From: Ardenticatenaceae bacterium
GTDB lineage: Bacteria > Chloroflexota > Anaerolineae > Promineifilales > Promineifilaceae
DNA: 64,000 bases
NCBI GenBank assembly: GCA_020634495.1
Contig: JACKBR010000003.1
Location: 124,001 to 188,000, forward strand
Direction: 5' to 3'
Shown here: piece by piece, positions 22,995 through 32,737 of the stretch
Layout of the letters: every line of letters begins with the position of its first letter
How positions within the stretch are numbered: position 1 is the first letter of the stretch
Made by a program: the position numbers and the translations under genes
The notes under the pieces: generated by a model
What the model saw: only the letters and a program-made list of their open reading frames with translations
What the model was told of the DNA's origin: nothing
Database searches by the model: none

Positions 22995-23723
22995 CTAACC
23001 AGTTTCCTGGTTTAAGATATAACCATGACGAGGAATGGTGCGAATGTAGATAGGGTTGGTGGGGTCGGGTTCAATTTTTGCGCGTAGATTGCGGATGTGC
23101 CAACGGGCCAGGCTTTGGTCGGCTGTGCCTGGCTCATAGGCCCAAACTTTTTCCAGCAATTCCTCCCCAGAAAAGGTTTGGTTTGGATGGCTCATCAGGT
23201 ATTGCAGCAGCTCAAATTCGGCCGGAGTTAATTGGATAATGTTGCCATCTTCAATTTTGACCCAGCAAGCCTTGAGATCGAGGGTTAGCGGCCCAACCTG
23301 TAGCCGGTTTGTATTTGTAGATTGCAGATTCACTGCTTCGGTTTCATCCTGGGTTCGGCGCAGCAGGGCACGGATACGCGCTTTTAATTCGGCCGTGTTA
23401 AATGGTTTGGCCAAATAATCATCCGCACCGCAATCTAAACCTTGTACACGATCTTCTACGGCGTTGCGGGAGGTGAGGAAGAGGATGGGCATCTTGCTAA
23501 GCTGGTTATCCTCACGCAGACGGCGGCACACTTCTAATCCATCCATCCAGGGCATGTTGATATCGAGAATAACCAGGTTTGGGCGATGGCGTCGGGCGGC
23601 TTTTAACCCATCAAGTCCGTTAGCCGCGACGATGATTTCATACCCTTCTTCCTTTAAGCTGTTTTGTATTCCTTGCACCAATTGATAATGATCATCAATG
23701 AGCAATATGGAGTGAGAGTCCAT
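22995..23723 (-). CDS. OmpR/PhoB-family response regulator
   Basis: This 242-residue protein has an N-terminal receiver domain with phospho-acceptor Asp54 ('LVILDINMPWMDGLEVCR'), Thr in 'LFLTSRNAVE' and Lys in 'DDYLAKPFN'. The C-terminal winged helix ('LTPAEFELLQYLMSHPNQ', then 'RNLRAKIEPDPTNPIYI', 'TIPRHGYIL') binds DNA. ATG 23723 follows AGGAAGGA. It is the last gene of a minus-strand signalling cluster and presumably the transcriptional output of the kinases upstream. Confidence 0.95.
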   Translation of the reverse strand: MDSHSILLIDDHYQLVQGIQNSLKEEGYEIIVAANGLDGLKAARRHRPNLVILDINMPWMDGLEVCRRLREDNQLSKMPILFLTSRNAVEDRVQGLDCGADDYLAKPFNTAELKARIRALLRRTQDETEAVNLQSTNTNRLQVGPLTLDLKACWVKIEDGNIIQLTPAEFELLQYLMSHPNQTFSGEELLEKVWAYEPGTADQSLARWHIRNLRAKIEPDPTNPIYIRTIPRHGYILNQETG

Positions 23724-23841
23724 TTTCCTTCCTACTGAGATGTGTGCAAACGCTATTCTGTTGGTGAAGTTTAGCAGAAAGTGGTCTTGAATTAAATAGG
23801 AAGGGTGTCATTTGCTTATAGGGGGCTTATTTTTGTGGGCC

Positions 23842-24945
23842 TTAAATTTTGATGGCAAATTTGGTGCCTTTTGGGTTGTTGGGGATGGCGTAAATTTGCC
23901 CGCCGTGCGCTTCTACGACCATTCTGCAAAAAGCTAATCCTAGCCCTACCTGGGTTTGGCCAGACTGTTTGAGGGCGACGACCTCGTATTTATTAAAAAT
24001 TCGCTCGGTGTTTTCTGGGGCAATGCCGGGGCCTTCGTCTATGACTTGAAGGCAGATATGTTTTAGTTGGGCAACGGCCGTATCCATCTCATAGCGCAGC
24101 TGTATGGTTACCTGGCTGTTATCTGGGGCGTACTTAAAAGCATTTGTTATTAAATTGTCGAGGACGCGCTTAAACAGGGCAGCATCAACCGACACGAGAT
24201 GCTTCTCTTCTGGCAAGTCTAGTACGAGCCGAAAGCCGTGTAGCTTGGCCATTGCAAAATGGTTTTCTGCTACTGCGGTGATCAACTGTTGTATATCTTG
24301 TTGGCTGCGGGCCAATTTCAGCATCCCTTGTTCCATTTTGGCCACCGTAAGAATTTCGTCTAAAAAGCCTGCAAGATTGCGTAAGCTATCATGCACCAGG
24401 TTAGCGTACCCTTTATCTCGTGGGGAAAGATTATCGCGTTTTAGCATGATATTGTTGTAGAGCGTGGCCACGGTAAGCGGGTTTCGCATATCGTGAATGA
24501 GCATGTGGGCCAGGTCTTCGCGCAGTTGCATAACAGACTGCAATGAATCGTACTGGCTTTTTATGCGCAGCATGGTGCGTACCCTCGCCCGAAGTTCTGA
24601 GCCATTGACAGGCTTAGACAGGAATTCATCGGCCCCAGATTTTAACCCTCTGAGCATATCTTCGCGGCTGGCAAGTGCGGTTACTAGAATCACAGGAATG
24701 TGTTGCCTGTTAGGATGTTGCTTAATTTTGTGGCACACATCGTAACCGCTCATGTGTGGCATCATAACATCCATTAAGATGACGTCTGGGTTGAGTGCAT
24801 CAAATTTTTCTAAGAGTTGAATGCCGCTGGGTATTGGAATCACCTGGTATGATTCCGAGGATAGTTGCTCTGAAATTACTTCGCGGGCCATTTGGTTGTC
24901 ATCTACGACACAGATGCGGACTTGATCGTCATTGAAGAGCGTCAT
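23842..24945 (-). CDS. Receiver-histidine kinase hybrid (REC-HisKA-HATPase)
   Basis: In this 367-residue protein the N-terminal receiver has Asp59 ('DVILMDVMMPHMSGYDV') and Lys in 'DEFLSKPVNG'. A dimerisation/phosphoacceptor helix follows with His151 in 'AHMLIHDMRNPLTVAT', then the ATP-binding domain with N-box 'RVLDNLITNAFKYAP', G1 'VIDEGPGIAPEN' and G2 'VGLGLAFCRMVVEAHGG'. There is no membrane segment, so it is a cytoplasmic kinase whose activity is set by phosphorylation of its own receiver, a typical relay intermediate. It lies between the PAS protein and the OmpR-type regulator. Confidence 0.94.
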   Translation of the reverse strand: MTLFNDDQVRICVVDDNQMAREVISEQLSSESYQVIPIPSGIQLLEKFDALNPDVILMDVMMPHMSGYDVCHKIKQHPNRQHIPVILVTALASREDMLRGLKSGADEFLSKPVNGSELRARVRTMLRIKSQYDSLQSVMQLREDLAHMLIHDMRNPLTVATLYNNIMLKRDNLSPRDKGYANLVHDSLRNLAGFLDEILTVAKMEQGMLKLARSQQDIQQLITAVAENHFAMAKLHGFRLVLDLPEEKHLVSVDAALFKRVLDNLITNAFKYAPDNSQVTIQLRYEMDTAVAQLKHICLQVIDEGPGIAPENTERIFNKYEVVALKQSGQTQVGLGLAFCRMVVEAHGGQIYAIPNNPKGTKFAIKI

Positions 24946-24985
24946 GGCAGGGAGTTCCTTCTTAATTTGTGGTAATTGTGCGATA

Positions 24986-25396
24986 TTAAACAGTGGCGTG
25001 GGAAACGGCCGTTACCCTTTTGCGATCGACAAGATTAATGGTAATCACCCAAATGTCTCTGTTCTCTAAAATAATGTGCTCCGTAATTTCTACTTGCAGC
25101 AATAGTTGTTTTGTATTATTTGGTGGCGTATAGATAAGGTAGCGCGGCATGGCCACAGAAGGTAGTTTGGGCCAACCTGTCCAGGCAAGCGGCGGGTAGC
25201 ACGCATAGGCAGCGCGCACCAGCGGCAAGAACTTTTGACCATTTGGCAACAATTCATCTGTTAGAAACCCTAAAAAATGGCGGGCTTGTGAATTTGCATA
25301 GATTATTTCATCGGCGTCGTTGATGAGAAGACGCCCGGTAGGCACTGTGGCCGCCTGGCTATTGCGCGGCTGAGTAAATGTAGCCACATCATTCAT
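24986..25396 (-). CDS. Small stand-alone PAS-like sensor protein
   Basis: This 136-residue protein reads as a PAS fold: 'PTGRLLINDADEIIYANSQARHFLGF' corresponds to the PAS core strand/helix, and the later strands are 'KQLLLQVEITEHII' and 'RDIWVITINLVDR'. There is no output domain. The start ATG overlaps the end of the upstream kinase gene by eight bases (ATGAATGA), so the two are coupled. It may feed a signal to the neighbouring kinases. The ligand is unknown. Confidence 0.72.
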   Translation of the reverse strand: MNDVATFTQPRNSQAATVPTGRLLINDADEIIYANSQARHFLGFLTDELLPNGQKFLPLVRAAYACYPPLAWTGWPKLPSVAMPRYLIYTPPNNTKQLLLQVEITEHIILENRDIWVITINLVDRKRVTAVSHATV

Positions 25397-26729
25397 TTAC
25401 ATGCTCCTCTGATATCATGTTCGGTGTTGTTAGCAGCTGATTGATGATCATCACAAGCTGGCGTAATTGTATGGGCTTGCTTAAATATTCATTAGCTCCT
25501 GCCCCTAAACAGCGTTCTCTGTCACCGTTCATGGCCAGGGCCGTCAGCGCCACGATAGGAGTGTCTTGAAATACCTTTTCTTGGCGCAGCTGGTGGATCA
25601 CTGTTAAACCATCTATCTCTGGAATTTGAACATCTATCAAAATTAGATCAGGTTGTTCTTCGCGTGCTCGTCTTAAGGCTTCACTGCCATTTTGAGCCAC
25701 CGTCAGGTTGTAGCCCCAAACATATAAATATTCAGACACCGTCTCGATGTTCGTTTCGTTATCTTCAACAAGCAGAATTAACGGCCCCTCATTGGGTAAA
25801 TAATGTTTGATCTCAATCTGGTGCTCAAACAATTCAAGGGCCGATCTGGCTTGTTCCTTGATGGTAGCTGTATTAATCTGGGGGTTTTGGGGCAGGGTAA
25901 CAGAAAAACAACTGCCTAAACCCACCTGGCTTTCCAGGGAAACACCCCCGCCGTGCATTTCTGCCAGATGATACACAAGGGATAAGCCCAAACCGGTGCC
26001 CTCGTGTGACCGTGCCAGGCCAGAATCTAGCTGCACAAATGGCTTGAAGAGCCGATCCATGTCCTTTTTGGGAATGCCAATGCCGCTATCCCAAATTTGG
26101 AACTGAACTGCCTCGCGTTCTGGCATGTTTAAGATGTTGATACCCACTTCCCCACCAGCCGGTGTAAATTTGACCGCATTGCTTAACAGATTGATTAAAA
26201 TCTGTTTGAGGCGTCGTTCATCTGCCTGGCACGTTTTTAGGGAATGATCAATATTGGCGTGAAGCTTGATTTGCTTCTTGTGGGCCATTTGCCGCACGAA
26301 TTGAAGGCTGCTCTCACAAATGGTTGCTAAAGAAACGGTTTGAATCTCAAGCGTGACTTTTCCCAACTCTATTTTGACCACATCTAAAATATCATTGATG
26401 AGATCAAGCAGGTGGTTGCCGCTATCTGTAATGACTTGCAGCGAAGAAATTTGTTTGGGGGTAAGGGGGCCATGAATACCTTCTTGCAATATTTCAGATT
26501 TGCCTAAGATTGCACTGAGCGGGGTGCGTAACTCATGGCTCATGTTGGCTAAAAATTCATCTTTTGTGCGTAATGCCCTGGCCAGCTTTGCGTTGGTGGC
26601 GTTTAATTTGTGGCTGCCTTGTGCAGCTTTTCTTCGACCTTCCGCTGTTTGGTAATATCTCTGGCCAATGCCTGGTAGCCACTTACCTGGCCCTGTTTCA
26701 TGATGACCTGCACATTCTGCCCCAGCCAT
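25389..26729 (-). CDS. Histidine kinase-receiver module, 3' part of a broken hybrid kinase gene
   Basis: The open frame encodes 446 residues, but the first ~36 do not match anything sensible. The same DNA in another frame continues the upstream PAS domain ('EIWLGQNVQVIMKQGQ', 'YQALARDITKQRKVEEKL'). From about residue 45 it is a good kinase: His65 in 'ANMSHELRTPLSAI', N-box 'QILINLLSNAVKFTP', 'DSGIGIPKKDMDRLF' and 'GTGLGLSLVYHLAEMHGG'. A C-terminal receiver follows with Asp in 'PDLILIDVQIPEIDG' and Lys in 'NEYLSKPIQL'. It is the C-terminal end of the ancestral ~1100-residue protein whose sensory part is the pseudogene at 26600-28711. Confidence 0.85.
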   Translation of the reverse strand: MAGAECAGHHETGPGKWLPGIGQRYYQTAEGRRKAAQGSHKLNATNAKLARALRTKDEFLANMSHELRTPLSAILGKSEILQEGIHGPLTPKQISSLQVITDSGNHLLDLINDILDVVKIELGKVTLEIQTVSLATICESSLQFVRQMAHKKQIKLHANIDHSLKTCQADERRLKQILINLLSNAVKFTPAGGEVGINILNMPEREAVQFQIWDSGIGIPKKDMDRLFKPFVQLDSGLARSHEGTGLGLSLVYHLAEMHGGGVSLESQVGLGSCFSVTLPQNPQINTATIKEQARSALELFEHQIEIKHYLPNEGPLILLVEDNETNIETVSEYLYVWGYNLTVAQNGSEALRRAREEQPDLILIDVQIPEIDGLTVIHQLRQEKVFQDTPIVALTALAMNGDRERCLGAGANEYLSKPIQLRQLVMIINQLLTTPNMISEEHVNE

Positions 26730-28711
26730 ATTTCATTATTTTTTTTATTAATAGCAAGAAATTCAACGTAGGTGTTAGAAATTTGCTGGGCTTTTTGTTT
26801 GTTGAAGAGCTTTTATCAACTTAACTTTGAAATCGGGGAATAAATTCTGTAAAATGCCGCCCGATTAGATCAGTTTCGTCGGTGTAGCCCAGGGTGCGTA
26901 CGGTAACCGGATTGGCATAGGTACAATATCCATCTGAATCGGTGCGGTAAATCATGTCCGTCGCATTTTCTACCAGCTGTTTGTAATTGTGTTCGCTGGA
27001 ACAAGTGCCTGTTCTATTTTTTACGTTCGCCGATCTGTTGCTCTAGCTCTTGGGCATGGTCAGAAGTTGGTCGTACTGAGACGGACGGTTTCTAGGGCAA
27101 GGCTGGCATTTTCGGCAAAGATGGTCGCGATGCGGCGGGAGCGTTCGTTGAAGCCGTTTCTGTGGGGGGATTGTAGATCGATGGCCCCGATGATGTGGTT
27201 ATAGGCGCGTAAGGGTATGACCATTTGAGACTGGGTGTAGGTGCTTTCTGGCACGTAACGGGCATCTTGAAAACATCATGGGTGCATAAATGATTTCCGC
27301 CCTGGCGTACGGCCGTAGAAATCAGCCCATTTTCTTCTGTCAGCGCACCTTTCCTTCGATACCTTCATGCGGATGCCACCCACACCTGCCAGCCAGGTTA
27401 GATAATTGCTTTTTTCTTCAATGGGATGCAACCGCAGCCTGTCCGTGCTGAGCCTAATTGCTTGATGCAGAAGTAGAACACCGCAGCCATCGAAACCTAA
27501 TTCTTCAGCGGTAATTGTGGCGATATGTTTTGAAGCTAAATCTTTAAGATTGCTCTGGTTTTATCAAGTTGCTGCCTGATAAATAAGTTCAACTTCCTCT
27601 GCCTTTGCTTGTACCTCGTGTTCAGCTTCTCGTCGTTCGGTTAAGTCTGTGATGGTGGCAATGGTGCCAACGATGCGTCCCTGACGACTGAAATTTGGGA
27701 CGCTGTTTACCAGTACATAAAGCCAGGAGCTCATCGTTGGGGCACAGGCGGGCCTCGTAAGAGCAGGAAACTCCCTCCATATTTTGCATCTGTGCCTGAA
27801 TGAGCTTTGGATGGTCTTCATGGTAGGTGAAATTCAGTATATTTTTGCCAATAATCTCTTCAGGCTGGCAGCCGAGCATTTTGGCATAGGCTGGATTTGC
27901 GTATTCAAAGATGCTTCAATGGTGGTCGTTACCAGACCTTGCCCCATGGTGCCCATGATCTGTTTGGCAAAATTTCGCTCTTCAACGAGAGCTTCTTCTG
28001 TTTTTTGGCGAATAAGCGCATTAACAATGACTGCGCCTACCATCTGAAAGAATTCACTGTTTTCTTGTGCCTGAGGCAAGGTGGGCTTTGTTGAATCTAG
28101 CCCTAAAAAAGCCGATTGTTTCGTTGCCAAAAAATCAATGGTGTAATAAGGGCGGATTGTATGCCTTGGAGGGCCAGGAGTTTTAGTTCATTACAGGTTT
28201 CGTGCTCGGCGGCGGCTACATTTTGGATGAGCAAGGTTTCCTGGTTTTTTAGGGTGGGAAGCCAGTCTTCGAATAGGGTTGCCGGTAAATTTTTGAAATC
28301 TTCAAAGGTGACGGGATGATCTTTTTTTTGCCAGGCGTGGGTTTGTTTTAGGGAACGGCCGTTTTCATCTAACAAGTAAATATAGACCCGATCAAAATGG
28401 GTAAATCGCCCTACCTCTTCAAGGGCTTCGTTGATGCAGTTGTCTATGTCCGTTACGGTTAAATTGATAAATTTGCTGGAAATTTGGGTAAGGATGTTTT
28501 CTAAGGCAATCCGATTTTGTAGCTTTTTTTCAGTCTTTATCCGTTCAGCATTCTCTTTTACTAACTGCTGGGTTGTTCTATTTAAAGCCTGGGTGTGCGC
28601 ATTGACCTTTTTTTCTAGCAGCTTATTTGTTCGGCGCAGCTGACTATGCTCTTGTTTCAGCAGTCGTTCGCTTTGTGTGGCCTGTTCGGCTGGGTTGGAG
28701 TGGGTCGTCAT
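26600..28711 (-). pseudogene. Frameshifted GAF-PAS-GAF-PAS sensory part of a hybrid histidine kinase
   Basis: Reading the minus strand from 28711 gives, in successive frames: a coiled-coil start and GAF domain ('FTHFDRVYIYLLDENGRSLK', to ~28110); the GAF end plus a PAS start ('FLGLDSTKPTLPQAQENSEF' to 'MGTMGQGLVTTTIEAS'); the rest of that PAS ('MLGCQPEEIIGKNILNFTY'); its end ('GRIVGTIATITDLTERREAE'); a second GAF ('MVIPLRAYNHIIGAIDLQSP') split several times between 27560 and 27060; and a second PAS ('LVENATDMIYRTDSDGYCTY'). At least seven single-base frame changes and an in-frame stop are needed to join them. The pieces are collinear and the residues well kept, so either decay is recent or the consensus here contains indel errors, several at homopolymers. 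Confidence 0.85.
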
Positions 28712-28875
28712 AATGCTCTTTACTTATCGTTACAAAACTCAAGCTGCAAATTTCTTTTGCAGACCTTTTTCCTGAATGATAAGTTGGAGCATTTAATGAA
28801 AACAATAGCCTTCAAGTATGAGTGAACAGGGAAAATTGCCCTATAACATCTGTGCCAGGTGTTTGCTATAGTAAT

Positions 28876-29757
28876 TTAGGCAATTGTGGAGAGCTTTACA
28901 TAAATCTCTTCTAGCGCAGATTCCTGAACGGATAGGTTGACCAGTTGCCACTGCTCTGCCGAAATTTTATTGAGGATGTGGCTTAATTCTGTCAGATCGT
29001 TGGTGCGCAGGCAGTAACTGCCATCAACTTTTGGGTAATCCAGGGGCTGATTGGTTTGAAAGCGAACTTCAAATTCACGATGCCCTAAAGTTTCTCGGAT
29101 ACTGCCCATGGTGTCGCAAATGAGCAAACGGCCGTCTTTCAAAATGGTAACTCGGTCGCAAACTGACTCTACGTGGAACAGGTTATGGGCGCTTAATAAA
29201 ATGGTTTTGCCTTGTTTACGCAGCTCTTTTAAATAATTGAGAATAAAAAACGAAGTTAGCGGGTCCAGACCAGAATTTGGTTCATCCAAAATAAGTAAAT
29301 CTGGATCATGCAGCAGCACACGAGCGATGGCCACTTTTCGCTTCATGCCTTTAGAAAGCTCACCAGTGAGTTTGTTGCGCTCAGACAAATTCAGGCCAGT
29401 TAGCAGTTCTTCAATACGAGCCTCGGCTTGTTTTTTGGGCAACTCGTACAGCTCGCCAAAGAAGGTGAGATATTCTGAAACGGTCATATTGGCATAGAGC
29501 GCACTTTCTTCTGGCAAAAAGCCTATCTTCTTTTTGACCATTGGGGCACCGCGATTATTGCTCATATCGTGCCCCATTACTTCTACAACACCAGAAGAGG
29601 GGGTGATGAGGCCAGCAATCATTTTGAGGGTGCTGCTTTTGCCAGCGCCGTTGTGCCCAATAATGCCCATAATTTCACCAGGGCGCACTTGCAGGGTTAG
29701 ATTGCGCACGGCAACATGGTTTTCATACAGTTTGGAAACGTCTTTTAAATGGATCAT
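28876..29757 (-). CDS. ABC-2-type transporter ATP-binding protein
   Basis: This 293-residue protein has Walker A 'GHNGAGKSS' (residues 34-42), the Q-loop/'GFLPEESALYANMTVSEYL' region, signature 'GELSKGMKRKVAIARVLLHD', Walker B 'LLILDEPNSGLDP' and the His switch in 'ILLSAHNLFHVE'. A ~70-residue C-terminal extension typical of NatA/CcmA-like exporters follows. It is transcribed divergently from the two permease genes, 61 bases away, with which it must form the exporter. The substrate is unknown. Confidence 0.93.
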   Translation of the reverse strand: MIHLKDVSKLYENHVAVRNLTLQVRPGEIMGIIGHNGAGKSSTLKMIAGLITPSSGVVEVMGHDMSNNRGAPMVKKKIGFLPEESALYANMTVSEYLTFFGELYELPKKQAEARIEELLTGLNLSERNKLTGELSKGMKRKVAIARVLLHDPDLLILDEPNSGLDPLTSFFILNYLKELRKQGKTILLSAHNLFHVESVCDRVTILKDGRLLICDTMGSIRETLGHREFEVRFQTNQPLDYPKVDGSYCLRTNDLTELSHILNKISAEQWQLVNLSVQESALEEIYVKLSTIA

Positions 29758-29818
29758 AGCTCACTATCTTTTCTTGGAATTTATTGATAGAACGTCAATC
29801 GGATGATGGATCGTACTT

Positions 29819-31507
29819 ATGCTCAACTTTAATTTAATTATTTCTATTGCTCGCCGAGAGCTGTTTCGTGTTCGGTCACGCTTTCATGGCAACGCCCGAT
29901 CCATGTTGCTTGTTGTGTTTTTGGTCACGGCTAGTTTATCGTACCTTGCCTGGCAGAAGGGAGCAACGGTGCAAATGGGGGTTTACCGGGTCGGCGTCTC
30001 CCCCAATGGTCCTGTTTTGGCAGACGGCCGTTTCATAACCACAACGCTAGACCCTATTTCTGGCTTTGAGCAGCTCCGCCTGGGGCAGCAAGATTTATAC
30101 ATTGAGGCTGACAGGATTGTGGCCCGCGATGATGATAGATCGCAATATGCGTTGGGGGCGGCAAAGCAATATTTAACAGAGCAAGAACTTATTCGTTTGT
30201 CTGAAAGTTACCCGCCAGAGCAAGCTTTTCCCCTGCGCATTATGGTGCAAGACATGTCCGTAGCGGATGTTGTGGCCGCTGGCGGCGGCAGCGTTGAGGA
30301 AGAGGCTGAAGGGGAAACGGCCGTACAAAATGGTTTGGCCAACATGGGGCTGGCAGACTTTGACCTGGTTGGCGAAGATGTTTTTGTTCCCTCCCTTTCT
30401 GAACCGCCCATTCCTTTTACCCAGGTCATTATCGCCTTTTTATACGTGATGCCCATCGCTTTTGTAAACATCTTTTTTACCAGCAGCTTCATGGGCGAAA
30501 AGCTCGATAAACGGCTTTCTGTGCTGCTTTCTACACCGGCCAGACCTATCGAAATTATTTTAGGGAAAATGCTGCCCTACCTCACGTTTTCGCTCATTTC
30601 TGTGGTTGTCATGACCCTGATCCTGGGCGGAAATGTAGGGGCCGCGCTGCTTATTTTTATCCCGGTGATTTTGTTCATGTTTGCTGTTTATTTGATGGTG
30701 CCGCTTTTTTATCGCACGTTTAAGGACACTACCTTCATTTCAATGCTGGCCGTAACGGTGATCACAGCTTATTTGGTTTTTCCGGCAATGTTTAGCGGGG
30801 TGAATGATTTTAGTTATTTATCTCCTTTAACCTTGGCGGTGCAAATGTACCAGGGGGAGGTCTTTTCTCTGGAGCATTATTTATTTGCCACGGTGCCCAT
30901 TGTGAGCATATTTTTATTTGCCTTATACATTGGCACGCGGGTGCTGAATGAGGAATTTTTGCTTGGCTTTCGGCCGTTAACTCGCAAGTTGGCCCAGGCG
31001 GTATTTTTGGCCATGAACCAGAAACGGCCGTTTCTCTCCATCTTCTTCCTTGCCCTTTGCCTTGTCCCCATTGTCTACCTCATCCAGTTAATCCTCTTAG
31101 CCATATCGCTAAACTTGCCGCTTCAGGTTGCGCTGATTGCGGTGTTGGTTGCCTCGGTGCTGGTAGAAGAGATAGCCAAATCAGTTGGCATTGTGGTTTT
31201 GTATCAGCGGCAGGCGGAACGGCCGTATCTCCGAATTTTTACCTTTGCCTTACTTTCGGCCGTTGGCTTTTTGGTCGCTGAAAAATTACTTCTTTACCTT
31301 TCACTCAGCGCCGTTTCCGAAGCCGCACTCTCCACAGCCATTTTTAGCGGCGGACTGCTTCTGGTGCCCCTTTTGGCCCATTTCACATTTACCAGCTTTG
31401 TCTGTGTGCTTAATGCCCGTTGGCACGTACGCTATCCCATTGCCATTTTGGCGGCGGGCGTGCTGCACGTTACCTACAATCTCTTCGTTTTGGGAGCTGC
31501 CCTATGA
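29819..31507 (+). CDS. ABC-2 permease (NatB-like) fused to a PrsW-like intramembrane protease domain
   Basis: In this 562-residue protein, residues ~1-380 form an ABC-2 permease: TM1 near the N-terminus, a ~170-residue extracytoplasmic domain, then a helical bundle containing 'FMGEKLDKRLSVLLSTPARP'. The C-terminal ~170 residues form a second membrane domain with the motif order of PrsW proteases. These are 'VLVEEIAKSVGI' (EExxK, around 449-453), 'SAVGFLVAEKLLLY' (GFxxxE), 'LLAHFTFTSFVCV' (His) and 'GVLHVTYNLFVL' (His..Asn). PrsW enzymes cleave membrane anti-sigma factors or peptides. A fusion to an exporter permease suggests cleavage of the exported peptide or its leader. The stop overlaps the next permease start (ATGA). 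Confidence 0.8.
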   Translation: MLNFNLIISIARRELFRVRSRFHGNARSMLLVVFLVTASLSYLAWQKGATVQMGVYRVGVSPNGPVLADGRFITTTLDPISGFEQLRLGQQDLYIEADRIVARDDDRSQYALGAAKQYLTEQELIRLSESYPPEQAFPLRIMVQDMSVADVVAAGGGSVEEEAEGETAVQNGLANMGLADFDLVGEDVFVPSLSEPPIPFTQVIIAFLYVMPIAFVNIFFTSSFMGEKLDKRLSVLLSTPARPIEIILGKMLPYLTFSLISVVVMTLILGGNVGAALLIFIPVILFMFAVYLMVPLFYRTFKDTTFISMLAVTVITAYLVFPAMFSGVNDFSYLSPLTLAVQMYQGEVFSLEHYLFATVPIVSIFLFALYIGTRVLNEEFLLGFRPLTRKLAQAVFLAMNQKRPFLSIFFLALCLVPIVYLIQLILLAISLNLPLQVALIAVLVASVLVEEIAKSVGIVVLYQRQAERPYLRIFTFALLSAVGFLVAEKLLLYLSLSAVSEAALSTAIFSGGLLLVPLLAHFTFTSFVCVLNARWHVRYPIAILAAGVLHVTYNLFVLGAAL

Positions 31508-32550
31508 CCTACAAACCATTCATCGCCATCGTCAAGCGAGAGCTGCGCACCGTCACTCGTGAACGCACCATCATGATCGCCATCGTTATCCAGCTCTTCA
31601 TCGCCTCCTTTTCTTCGACCATCTTGGTAGGCTTGCTCTCATTTTACGATCCCAGTTCTATAGCTTTTAACAGCCAGATACGCATTCAAGCAGGCGTAGT
31701 GGGCGACAAAGAAAGTGCGTTGTTTAACTACCTGCGGGCGGGGAATGTGCGTCCCATCTATTTTGAACAGCCGGAGCAGGCGGATAACGCTCTGGCGCGT
31801 GGCTTAATAGACACCGTCATCTACGTGCCCTCAGAAACGGCCGAAGTGACCCAGATGCAGCTCTTTTTACCTGAAGCAGAAACCCAATCCACCGTTGTCA
31901 TGATGCTGCTGCGCCAGCCACTGGAGCAATACGAAAATTATTTACGGCGTCAGCGGGGTATCGATGTGCGGTTTACCGACTTGCAGGGAAAGCCATCGTC
32001 GAGCTATGAATTTCTGTATGCGACCATTTTGCCCATCCTCATGTTTTTCCCTGGTTTTGTGGCTGGCAGTATGGTGGCCGATTCAGTAGCGAGCGAATTG
32101 GAGCATGGTACTTTAGAGACGCTCTGGTCTGCGCCTATTAGCCTGAGCCAAATTTTTGCTGCCAAAATAGTCGCTGCCTTACTGTTAGCCTTTGCCCAAA
32201 TAGGTGTGTGGCTCATCCTCTTGCAGCTAAACCAAATTGATGTGCAAAATGTGGGCAGTATTTTGTTATTGTCTGTGATTGTAGCCGGACTTAATGCTGT
32301 GGCTTCGGCCGGCATTACCACTTTTCTAAAGGATCGAGAGCGTGCTCAGTTTATCTACTCGCTAACCATTGTGATGGTGGCGGGCGGCAGCACGCTGCTA
32401 GGCCGTTCGCCATTTTCATTGCTAACCCAGTTGGCAACCAATGATTACTATGCCAGCATGGCCAATGTGGCGGTCTACGGCGTTTTGTTTTTGCTAATCT
32501 TCGCAGGGTACCTCCTTTTTGCCAGGCCAATGTTAGAAGTAAAAATTTAG
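31504..32550 (+). CDS. ABC-2-type transporter permease
   Basis: This 348-residue permease starts at ATG 31504, sharing ATGA with the preceding stop; a longer frame from 31420 only overlaps the neighbour and is rejected. The architecture is one TM helix ('IMIAIVIQLFIASFSSTILV'), a ~130-residue extracytoplasmic domain, then five or six TM helices. These are preceded by the classic ABC-2 cytoplasmic segment 'SVASELEHGTLETLWSAPIS'. It pairs with the upstream permease and the divergent ATPase as a heterodimeric exporter. Confidence 0.9.
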   Translation: MTYKPFIAIVKRELRTVTRERTIMIAIVIQLFIASFSSTILVGLLSFYDPSSIAFNSQIRIQAGVVGDKESALFNYLRAGNVRPIYFEQPEQADNALARGLIDTVIYVPSETAEVTQMQLFLPEAETQSTVVMMLLRQPLEQYENYLRRQRGIDVRFTDLQGKPSSSYEFLYATILPILMFFPGFVAGSMVADSVASELEHGTLETLWSAPISLSQIFAAKIVAALLLAFAQIGVWLILLQLNQIDVQNVGSILLLSVIVAGLNAVASAGITTFLKDRERAQFIYSLTIVMVAGGSTLLGRSPFSLLTQLATNDYYASMANVAVYGVLFLLIFAGYLLFARPMLEVKI

Positions 32551-32737
32551 CCAGCAGCAGGTTTATTCCCCGCCTTCAAACGGTTTTTTCACGCCGATAG
32601 CGCGTTCCTTTCACGGTTTCTTTAGCCTTGCTATGCCATAATTCAGGCAAATATTTTCGGGTGGAAGCCAGCAAAAAACGGTGTGTCCACTATATTTGCG
32701 GAGCGTCTGATGGTGATGCGTCAGGCAAGACAAAAGC

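Noticed and set aside
26600..28711. Programmed frameshifting in the kinase gene
   Set aside because: There are too many breaks, without a recurring slippery site, and one in-frame stop. Decay or consensus error is simpler.
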